Shown here piece after piece: positions 25,744 to 33,059 of a stretch of DNA of 64,000 nt. The stretch's first letter is position 1. The number at the start of each line of letters is the position of its first letter. Below the pieces are notes generated by a model, which had not been told where the DNA came from, searched no databases, and was given only the letters and a program-made list of their open reading frames with translations. Position numbers and translations under genes: made by a program. The DNA is from Lewinellaceae bacterium (GTDB taxonomy: Bacteria; Bacteroidota; Bacteroidia; Chitinophagales; Saprospiraceae): assembly GCA_020636215.1 (NCBI GenBank), contig JACJYG010000004.1, forward strand, positions 1,550,001-1,614,000, written 5' to 3'.

Positions 25744-26751
25744 ATGAAACAGCATATATTTTCTCTTTTTATAGCCGCTATAGCACTGAGTTCCTGCACC
25801 AAAGACAAAGACGCCTTCTGCCCACCTCCTAGCAAACAATGCGACAGCACGCTTTACGCCAGCCTCTTGCCCGCCGATAGCTGTGTGGTGTTTCCGGAGA
25901 TATCCTTCGGCATATTATATATTTATAATCGAGTCGGGCCAGGTTACGCTCTAATCGGAAAAAACCCTTCAAACTCAGATGAGTGGTTATTTATGATCCA
26001 CCCTGAAGGCGCCTCCACTAATGTTGATTCAGAAATATGGAAGATTGATACCTGCTCCGGAAGGAAGGAGATATTAATAGATAGTGTCAGAAGCCAACCC
26101 AAGATCAATAAAGATGGCTGGTTGCTTTTCCGGCTCGGAAGCGACGGTTTTATGTACAAACTATCCCCCGATGGGGATAGCCTGGAAGCCGTATCCGATC
26201 TGGTGGCGCACGACCTGTTCGACTGGTGCCTGGACGGCGAGTCCTTCTTCTACCGGGCGCGCTTCAAAAAGATGGCCTATCTTGTTTCGATTAATGGTGA
26301 GGTACTGGATAGTTTTAACTTAGATTGCCATGCAATTACAGGCCGTGAAAACAGGATTGCAATGAATCTGAAAAGCAATATTACCGGTACATATACCAGG
26401 TTAGCTATTTTAAACGTCCATACGGGTGACTTGATTGACATGGGTGAAATAGAATTGGGGCTGGGAGGCCCTTTAGCTCTAGCGTGGGAAACCGATGAAT
26501 CCTTGATCGGGGTATTTGTAAAAGGTGTTTATCGCATTGATGTCCTCACCGGCGATGTAGAACTCGTAAAAGAAACTTGTGACAACCTGTCTTACTACTA
26601 TCCTTCTGTCGACAGTGATAACCCTGATTGGTTAGTGCTCGGGCGGCAGGATTTTATATATCCCCAATCGCTCCATGTCGATTTCACTACGAGCATGGTC
26701 ATGCTCAACACTCAAACCGGCGAGGAGTGGAAGCTGGATCTGGATCAATAA
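25744..26751 (+). CDS. Lipoprotein with predicted beta-propeller-like repeats, unknown function
   Basis: This 335-residue protein has a lipobox ALSSC (acylated Cys near residue 18). It has repeated beta-strand blocks of the kind DEWLFMIHPEG, GWLLFRLGSDGFMYKLSPDGDSLE, AYLVSINGEVLDSF, TRLAILNVHTGDLIDMGEI, GVYRIDVLTGDVELV, which read like TolB/WD-type propeller blades. No enzyme motif was seen. Four bases separate it from the broken type IX secreted gene upstream, so they were probably one transcript. Confidence 0.75.
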   Translation: MKQHIFSLFIAAIALSSCTKDKDAFCPPPSKQCDSTLYASLLPADSCVVFPEISFGILYIYNRVGPGYALIGKNPSNSDEWLFMIHPEGASTNVDSEIWKIDTCSGRKEILIDSVRSQPKINKDGWLLFRLGSDGFMYKLSPDGDSLEAVSDLVAHDLFDWCLDGESFFYRARFKKMAYLVSINGEVLDSFNLDCHAITGRENRIAMNLKSNITGTYTRLAILNVHTGDLIDMGEIELGLGGPLALAWETDESLIGVFVKGVYRIDVLTGDVELVKETCDNLSYYYPSVDSDNPDWLVLGRQDFIYPQSLHVDFTTSMVMLNTQTGEEWKLDLDQ

Positions 26752-27489
26752 TCCGAATTAGGGGCTAAATGCCCGACAGCGGCCCAGCCCCCAGCCCCGG
26801 TAAGGGGGCCCTTGGGGGCGGGCCGTTATCTTTGGATATGGCAGGCTTTTATTGTCTGCGGCCCAGCGGGCCGCTATCTTCAGGGCAATGCATCTGAAAC
26901 CCGGGATTAGATGCCGGCCCTCTAGCGCCGCGGGAAGAAAATTAATATTTTTTCGAGTGCCTATTAGCGACTGACTAAACACTGTAGCCCCGGACGCCGT
27001 CGGCCACAGCCTTTGGCGGCGGGCCGAGGGGCGCTAATGTTGGTAGAAAAACGAACCGCAATTTCCTCAGGCCCGGAGGGCCGCAATATTTCAACATTTC
27101 AATTGCGGAGGCATGGCAGCCAGGAATTACATTACGGCCCTCCGGGCCTGAGATGCAAGGCTTTGGGCTTCTTTTCTAACAACGTTTTCGACCCTCAGGG
27201 CCTTTGGCTTCCCGCCCTGGGTTGGTAGGCTTTGGATAGTCAGCGGCTGGCTTGCCATTGGCGATTCTGGCTTAGCCAGTCGCTGGCAGCCTCGCGCAGT
27301 ACGTGGATTGTCAATTCTTTACCCGCGGCGCTACTGGGCCGGAACCCCAACCTTCGGCGCCTTTTCTACAAAGATATTGGCCTCCGGCATTTGCTGGAGC
27401 AGGCTCTACCGGGCCAAGCCTGGGGAATTCCCAACCTTTCAACAGAGGGCATCCCCTCCGGTTTTAGCCCCTAATTCGCATCAGTAAGC
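26752..27489. other. 738-bp gene-free, GC-rich repeat region
   Basis: No plausible gene is present. The region has many GGGCC/GGCCC blocks and one strong inverted repeat: an 18-bp perfect match of 27066-27083 with 27135-27152. Words such as CGGCCCTCCGGGCC and GCGGCCCAGCGGGCCGC recur and form further short palindromes. It looks like decayed sequence or accumulated palindromic elements between a plus-strand and a minus-strand gene. Confidence 0.6.
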
Positions 27490-28545
27490 TCACTCTCTCA
27501 GCCGTACCGTACTATACACCGGATAATGATCCGAAAAACTGGAGCGGCCGATCCGATGGGAGAGCACCTCAAACTGCGGCCCGGCCATTACATAATCGAT
27601 CCTCAGTGCGGGAATTTTTCCGCCGTAGGTGATGCCCAGGCCGCGGCCGCGGGCCTTGAAGGCGTCTTGCAGGCCCCGGGAGAGGGTATGGTAAGCATAA
27701 GATTGGGGGATCTCGTTGAAATCGCCGCAGAGTAACACGGGATAAGGGCTTTCTTTAATTTTTTCGGCTATTTCCTCTGCCTGGTTTGCTCTCATAATGG
27801 TGGTTCGCATATAGCGCCCCATGATCTTGCGGATGCTTAGCCATGTTTTTTTCTCCTCCAGGCTGCCGTCTTCCGCAACCTGGTCGGCGATCTTGGATAC
27901 GGAGCTGGACTGGAGGTGGATGTTGAACAGGCGGATAGTATTACCATTGATCTTCAGGTCGGCGTATTGGTAGCCATTGGAGCGGTTGGGAAAGTAGTGG
28001 GTATCGTGTGCTTCAATGGGGTAACGGGAAAAAAGTGCTAAACCACCGCCGGTCTGATAAATGGCGGATTTCATGCTACCCTTTTCCTTGATATATTTGC
28101 CCACATATTGATTGCGGCCCCTGGTAGGGAATTCCTGGAAACAGATGATATCCCAGTCTCCTAGCGGGAATGCTTCCGGCAGGCTGCTTTCCGATACCCA
28201 TTCTCTATTCTTGTCATGGTACCGAAAATCATAGCAATTGAAGGTCATCAGGTGGATGGTGGAATCTGCTGGCGCCGCTTGGGCAAAATGCAGGCCGATG
28301 TAGCTTTGGACGTGCCCCCAGCCCATTAGGAGACAGCCTGCGGAAAAAATGAAATAATACTTGCGCAGAGCCAGCCAGCCCAGGATGCAGAGAATGTTGC
28401 CCAGTAGCAACCAGGGATATAGCAGTCCGAAAAAGGAGAGGGGCCAGAATTGTGCCGGGCTCACCAACGGCGCCAGGTATGCCAGGAAAGTTGCCAGGAC
28501 GAGCAGCAGGTTGAACCATCGAAGCAGACGGGTGAGGCGGCCCAC
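27490..28545 (-). CDS. Membrane-anchored endonuclease/exonuclease/phosphatase family protein
   Basis: This 351-residue protein has three N-terminal hydrophobic helices (to about residue 85) followed by an EEP (DNase I-like) domain: LMTFNCYDF, DIICFQEF (catalytic Glu), NIHLQ, LLCGDFNEIP and a terminal FSDHYPV (catalytic Asp-His). The metal and phosphate ligands are all in place, so it should hydrolyse a phosphodiester or phosphate ester on the outer side of the inner membrane. Substrate unknown. Only 3 bp separate it from the rhomboid gene, so they form an operon; this pairing of a rhomboid and a membrane EEP protein is common in Bacteroidota. Confidence 0.9.
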   Translation of the reverse strand: MGRLTRLLRWFNLLLVLATFLAYLAPLVSPAQFWPLSFFGLLYPWLLLGNILCILGWLALRKYYFIFSAGCLLMGWGHVQSYIGLHFAQAAPADSTIHLMTFNCYDFRYHDKNREWVSESSLPEAFPLGDWDIICFQEFPTRGRNQYVGKYIKEKGSMKSAIYQTGGGLALFSRYPIEAHDTHYFPNRSNGYQYADLKINGNTIRLFNIHLQSSSVSKIADQVAEDGSLEEKKTWLSIRKIMGRYMRTTIMRANQAEEIAEKIKESPYPVLLCGDFNEIPQSYAYHTLSRGLQDAFKARGRGLGITYGGKIPALRIDYVMAGPQFEVLSHRIGRSSFSDHYPVYSTVRLRE

Positions 28546-28548
28546 AGC

Positions 28549-29517
28549 TTACTTTTTACTGGCGTTAAAGAGGAATTCCTTCTCCGATTCACTGAGGCTT
28601 TCATACCCTGATTCCTTGATCTTATCCAGTATAGCGTCGAGTTGTTCCTGATAGTTGCGGTATGCACTGTCGGAAGCGGCATTGCCACGCCGGCTTTCCC
28701 GTTCCCGCTGAAAGCGTTCCCGGCTGGGGTTGCGGTAAGCCACTTTGGGGCCCCGTCGTTGAAGTTCCCCGGAAAATAAACGCCGGAAAAAGTTGACGAT
28801 CCCATCCAGGACACTGTTGACGGGTTGCGCCCAGTCGGCGCCGTTTCTCAACTGGAAGACAAACAGCCAGCCGAAAAAAGCCCCGCCCAGGTGAGCGAAA
28901 TGGCCACCGGTATTGAGGTTATTGCCAATCCCGATCACATCGAGTAAGACCAGAACGCCGACTATGTATTTCAGCTTCACATCCCCCAGAAAAAGGAGCC
29001 GCATGATATAATCCGGAGAAATAGCCCCGGCGGCCACCACAATGGCCATCACGCCGGCGGAGGCGCCCAGTGCAAATACGCCACCCCCTCCGTATTGGCC
29101 GTAGTGGAGCAGATTAGCGGAAAGAAAAAAGAGAATGGCCCCGGCCAGCCCCCCCAGCAGGTAAATGGGCAACACCCGCTGATTGCCGATGAAATCACCT
29201 ACTATTCTGCCAAACCAGTATAGGAATAACATATTCCAGAGGATATGCCAGAAGCCTTCATGCAGAAACATGCTGGTGAACAAAACCCAGGGATGCGTGA
29301 GCAGGTATCGCCAGTCGGAAGACATACAGAAAAAATGCAGGAACTTCTGAAAGACCGGATAGGACTTATCGGGCGCACCGCCGTAATACAGGAAAATACC
29401 GAAATTGACAAGGTGGACAACTACGAATACCGCTACATTGAGGATAATAATACGGGTCACCATATTACCATAGCCAAACTCCCGCTTAACGTCATCCCAT
29501 ATTGACTGAAACATCAC
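28549..29517 (-). CDS. Rhomboid family intramembrane serine protease (longer paralogue)
   Basis: This 322-residue protein has six or so membrane helices. It carries the rhomboid signature HILWNMLFLYWFG, catalytic Ser in GASAG (about residue 150) and catalytic His in HLGGAFFG (about residue 209). A ~100-residue soluble C-terminal tail is basic, then acidic (RNPSRERFQRERESRRGN... YQEQLDAILDKIKESGYESLSESEKEFLFNASKK). This tail is typical of Bacteroidota rhomboids next to mutL. It should cleave membrane-spanning substrates within the bilayer. The second rhomboid gene lies upstream, with a 22-bp palindrome between them. Confidence 0.93.
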   Translation of the reverse strand: MMFQSIWDDVKREFGYGNMVTRIIILNVAVFVVVHLVNFGIFLYYGGAPDKSYPVFQKFLHFFCMSSDWRYLLTHPWVLFTSMFLHEGFWHILWNMLFLYWFGRIVGDFIGNQRVLPIYLLGGLAGAILFFLSANLLHYGQYGGGGVFALGASAGVMAIVVAAGAISPDYIMRLLFLGDVKLKYIVGVLVLLDVIGIGNNLNTGGHFAHLGGAFFGWLFVFQLRNGADWAQPVNSVLDGIVNFFRRLFSGELQRRGPKVAYRNPSRERFQRERESRRGNAASDSAYRNYQEQLDAILDKIKESGYESLSESEKEFLFNASKK

Positions 29518-29616
29518 TCCTTTCTGTTCAGATTATTGTGAAATATTGTGCGCCAAAACAGCAAGCTAAAGGTAGCGCCTTTTCCCCTCGCGTTCAAGAA
29601 CTTTAGATCAAAAGCC

Positions 29617-29706
29617 GTCGTGCGATCATCCTGATCGCGAAAATTTAGGCCAATTGTGATCAAGATGGCCGCACGACATCCTTTGCGATCAGGATGATCG
29701 CACGAC
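29617..29706. repeat. Perfect 22-bp inverted repeat between the two rhomboid genes
   Basis: The segment at 29617-29638 is the exact reverse complement of 29685-29706, 46 bp apart. The right arm ends at the first base of the stop codon of the upstream rhomboid gene. Another partial copy (GCCGCACGAC) lies in the loop. It could act as terminator or mRNA-processing stem within the operon, or be an inserted palindromic element. Confidence 0.85.
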
Positions 29707-30377
29707 TATAGCCTTGACCCGAATTTGCGCCAGTACAAAATCAATAAGAACCCAAATAGCGCACCGCCCAGGTGGGCGAAGTGTGCTACGCCAGCGTTAA
29801 AATTCCCCAGCCCCAGGAACAGCTCGATACCGGCATAGATCAGGACAAAATACTTGGCCTTCAACGGAATCGGCGGGATCAGCAACTGTATGACATTGTT
29901 GGGGAAAGACATGCCGTAGCCCAGCAGCAGTCCGAAAATCGCGCCGGAAGCTCCCAGGGTAGGAATGTTGGCTAAATAGGGGGAAGCCCCGCCAGCCGAC
30001 ATATCCAGCCACTGTACGAACAGGTGCAACGCCAAAGCACCAAAGCCTGTGAAAAAGTAGAAATACAGAAACCGCTTGGGGCCCCACAGTATTTCCAAAG
30101 GGGGCCCGAACATAAACAAGGCGAACATATTAAAAAACAAATGCGACAGGTTGCCATGCATAAACATATGCGTGACGACCTGGAACGGCCGGAAGAATTC
30201 GGAAGTTGGGAAAAACAAAGCCAGGCGGTATCGGCCCCACATGCTAAAGTCTGCAAGTTGGCCATTGACCAGCGCGGACATCGTTTCCGGCGGAGGGTCG
30301 CCCAGGAACATCGTTCCGAAATACACCAGAATGTTGATGATAAGCAGGTGCTTGACGACGTCAGTAATTCTATACAT
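29706..30377 (-). CDS. Rhomboid family intramembrane serine protease (shorter paralogue)
   Basis: This 223-residue six-helix rhomboid has MFMHGNLSHLFFNMFALFMFG, catalytic Ser in GASGAIFG (about residue 140) and catalytic His in HFAHLGGALFG (about residue 198). It lacks the soluble tail of its neighbour. It is an intramembrane protease of the inner membrane with unknown substrate. It starts 5 bp after the mutL stop, so it belongs to a mutL-rhomboid-rhomboid-EEP transcription unit. Confidence 0.94.
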   Translation of the reverse strand: MYRITDVVKHLLIINILVYFGTMFLGDPPPETMSALVNGQLADFSMWGRYRLALFFPTSEFFRPFQVVTHMFMHGNLSHLFFNMFALFMFGPPLEILWGPKRFLYFYFFTGFGALALHLFVQWLDMSAGGASPYLANIPTLGASGAIFGLLLGYGMSFPNNVIQLLIPPIPLKAKYFVLIYAGIELFLGLGNFNAGVAHFAHLGGALFGFLLILYWRKFGSRL

Positions 30378-30382
30378 ATCTC

Positions 30383-32260
30383 TTAGGCTTCAAATCGTTT
30401 GGCCAGATCTTCCAAATCAAAGGTAATAAAACAATTTCGGCCGGTCGGGCTCTTGTAAGGCGCCTCACAGGCGAAGAGTTTATCGATTAGGGTCTGCATT
30501 TCCTGCGGTGTCAGTAGCTGCCCCCGTTTGGTGGCGGCGCTGCGCGCCATGGAGCGCGCGATATTCTCCTGCACGCCGAGTTTTAGTTCCAGGTTGCCCT
30601 TATACTGTTCGAGCAGCGATTCGATAATCGCAGTTTCGTCCTTTTTACCGGCCAGTTCTGCAGGAACACCATTGATCACAAAAGTGTTCGCGCCAAATTC
30701 CTGCAGATCGAAGCCCAGCAGGTTGATCGGTTCGATGATCTCCCGGAGCAGGGCCGCGTCCATCGGCGAAAGGGTAAGGGTGCGGGGAAAAAGCTGTTGC
30801 TGCGTAGATCCTTTTTGCTGGCGCAGCAAATCGAGGTATCGCTCGTAAAGGATGCGCTCGTGGGCCGCTTGCTGGTCGAGGAGCAACACGCCGGATTTGA
30901 TCTGGCTGACGATATAAGAGCCGTGCACCTGATAGGGTTCTTTGCGCGGCGGCTCGCTGCCGGTATGCAATTCACCGGATAGCGCCTCTTCCTCGTTCCA
31001 GTTGCTTTCCAGGGTCAGCGGTTGTGTTTGAGGAGGCGCGGCCGGTGCTACTTCTTCCTTACCGTCGGCCTCATCGAGCCCTTCGTACAGGCTTTCCCAA
31101 TGTTTCAGGTTCTCCGCCCGTTGTTGACGGGGAGTTGGGCCGCTGCCGGCCGCCGGGCCAGAGTTCTGAGAGGAAGCCGACCGGACCGTGTCTTTCTGTT
31201 TTACCGGGCTTACGGGGCGCGGAGTGCGGGCGAAATTGGTGTTCGAATCGAAGTCGAGGGCCGGCATGATGCTGTATTGCCCCAGTGAATGCCGTACAGC
31301 GACCTTCAGGTAGTTGTACACCAGGCGTTCGTCCTCGAATTTTATTTCTTGTTTAGTGGGATGTACGTTGATATCGATGCGAGCCGGGTCGATGTCGATA
31401 AAAATGACATAGAGCGGATAGGAATCTGCCGGAAGCAGGTCTTCGTAGGCCGAGCTAATGGCGTGGTTGAGATAAGAGCTTTTGATGAAGCGATTGTTGA
31501 CGAAGAAGTACTGCTCGCCCCGCGTCTTTTTGGCGAACTCCGGTTTCCCGATGAATCCCCATAGCTTCATGATCTCCGTTTCCTCGGAAACCGGCACCAG
31601 TTTTTTATTGGCGGCGGTTCCGAACAGGCCGATGAGGCGCTGCCGCAGGTTGGAGGCAGGCAGGTGAAACACCTCGGCGTTGTTGTGGTGCAGAGAGAAA
31701 AAGATGTCCGGATTGGCAATGGCGATGCGCTGAAATTCATCCATGATATGGCGCATTTCCACCGTGTTGGACTTGAGGAAGTTGCGCCGCGCCGGAACAT
31801 TATAGAACAGGTTTTTGACGGAAATAGCCGTGCCGTTGGAACACTGGCAGGCTTCCTGCGCCTTCACTTCGGAATCTTCGATGACAAGCCGGGCGCCGAG
31901 CTCGTCTGTTTGCCGGCGCGTCCGCATTTCCACCTGGGCCACGGCGGCGACAGAAGCCAGGGCCTCTCCACGGAAGCCCATGGTGCGGATGGCGAACAGG
32001 TCTTCAGCCTTGCGTATTTTGGAGGTGGCATGGCGTTCGAAGGACATTCGGGCATCCGTTTCGGACATCCCGCACCCGTTATCGATCACCTGGATGAGCG
32101 TCTTGCCGGCGTCTTTTACAACCAACTTGACACTTGTGCTGCCTGCATCGATCGAATTTTCCACCAATTCCTTTACCACTGATGCCGGACGCTGAATGAC
32201 CTCCCCAGCAGCAATCTGGTTGGCAATAGCGTCGGGAAGCAGCTGAATAAGATCAGCCAT
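30383..32260 (-). CDS. mutL: DNA mismatch repair protein MutL
   Basis: This 625-residue protein has an N-terminal GHKL ATPase with all motifs (ENSIDAGS, DNGCGM, TSKI, GFRGEALASVAAVA), a transducer domain ending near residue 330, a variable linker, and the C-terminal dimerisation domain. It couples MutS mismatch recognition to strand processing. The metal-binding endonuclease motif, usually DQHAxxExxxxE, reads DQQAAHERILYE (about residue 458), and the later CPHGRP-type motif reads SPTGRN. The nicking activity may therefore be altered or lost. First gene of the operon with the rhomboids, after the small membrane protein. Confidence 0.96.
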   Translation of the reverse strand: MADLIQLLPDAIANQIAAGEVIQRPASVVKELVENSIDAGSTSVKLVVKDAGKTLIQVIDNGCGMSETDARMSFERHATSKIRKAEDLFAIRTMGFRGEALASVAAVAQVEMRTRRQTDELGARLVIEDSEVKAQEACQCSNGTAISVKNLFYNVPARRNFLKSNTVEMRHIMDEFQRIAIANPDIFFSLHHNNAEVFHLPASNLRQRLIGLFGTAANKKLVPVSEETEIMKLWGFIGKPEFAKKTRGEQYFFVNNRFIKSSYLNHAISSAYEDLLPADSYPLYVIFIDIDPARIDINVHPTKQEIKFEDERLVYNYLKVAVRHSLGQYSIMPALDFDSNTNFARTPRPVSPVKQKDTVRSASSQNSGPAAGSGPTPRQQRAENLKHWESLYEGLDEADGKEEVAPAAPPQTQPLTLESNWNEEEALSGELHTGSEPPRKEPYQVHGSYIVSQIKSGVLLLDQQAAHERILYERYLDLLRQQKGSTQQQLFPRTLTLSPMDAALLREIIEPINLLGFDLQEFGANTFVINGVPAELAGKKDETAIIESLLEQYKGNLELKLGVQENIARSMARSAATKRGQLLTPQEMQTLIDKLFACEAPYKSPTGRNCFITFDLEDLAKRFEA

Positions 32261-32356
32261 AGCGAAACCTTCCTGTAATTTTTGTTTGATAATTCGGTTG
32301 TCCTTTCCTCTCTGAGAGGCGGGCCGGAAATATAACCATTTTCATACTGGCCATCG

Positions 32357-32698
32357 TCAATTCCCCTGAATTTCTCCGCCACCGCTTACCGATTCTGCAA
32401 TCTCCGGCAAGTAAATAGTCAGGAACAGATAAGATAACAGGACGAGCAGGACGATAATACCAACCAGTATCAGGTTGGAACGCAGCACCTGCCGCTGCCG
32501 TTGCCCGGTATCGGCGGTATAGCCCCTGCGCATACCGCCGGATTCGAGGCGGGCTCTTACGGCGTCAAGGCTTTTGCCTTTCCTCTCCTCCACCTCTTTG
32601 AGGCGCTTGTGCAACTCCTCCTTCTGGGGATCCCAGTAGCGGGGTTTGTAGGAATACTGCTGGTGTTTCGGTACTTTAAAAATTTTAATCAATGCCAT
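32357..32698 (-). CDS. Small single-pass membrane protein upstream of mutL
   Basis: This 113-residue protein has a basic, Tyr/Pro-containing N-terminus (MALIKIFKVPKHQQYSYKPRYWDPQKEELHKRL), a charged helix (VEERKGKSLDAVRARLESGG), and one C-terminal transmembrane helix (LILVGIIVLLVLLSYLFLTIYL). Similar small proteins of unknown function are widespread in Bacteroidota, often near mutL. It is co-directional with mutL, 96 bp upstream. No enzymatic motif. Confidence 0.8.
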   Translation of the reverse strand: MALIKIFKVPKHQQYSYKPRYWDPQKEELHKRLKEVEERKGKSLDAVRARLESGGMRRGYTADTGQRQRQVLRSNLILVGIIVLLVLLSYLFLTIYLPEIAESVSGGGEIQGN

Positions 32699-33059
32699 CT
32701 GTGACCAGGATTTTCAGGATTAGCAGATTACCGGGATTTTGATTGCCGGAATTGGATTTTCAGGATCTCCTCCTGGAAAAATTGCGCCTCCCTTTGGTTG
32801 ACTAAATGTAAAATACGGTTTTTCCATAAATCGCCCAACTCCTGAGTTCGCCTATTAGAACACCATTGGTTGGAAAATGGTTATTGGTTATTGGTTATTC
32901 GTTGCTGGCGAAATCCACTCCTTCGAGTTTTCATCTCGTACACCTCAATTTCTATAACAAAAGATGCGCTTTTAGACGAAAAAGCAGGTATCTCTGGCGG
33001 AATTTTGTGAGAATACCCCAAAAATCCTGTTTTTTGCAGGCTACTTAAACCCAACAGCT
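32699..33059. other. 361-bp divergent intergenic region, no gene seen
   Basis: AT-rich region between the small membrane protein gene and the DUF5686 gene. It has a GGTTATT triplicate (about 32873-32903) and several GGATTTTCAGGAT-like words near its left end. It probably carries both promoters, but no confident -7/-33 pair was found. Confidence 0.5.
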
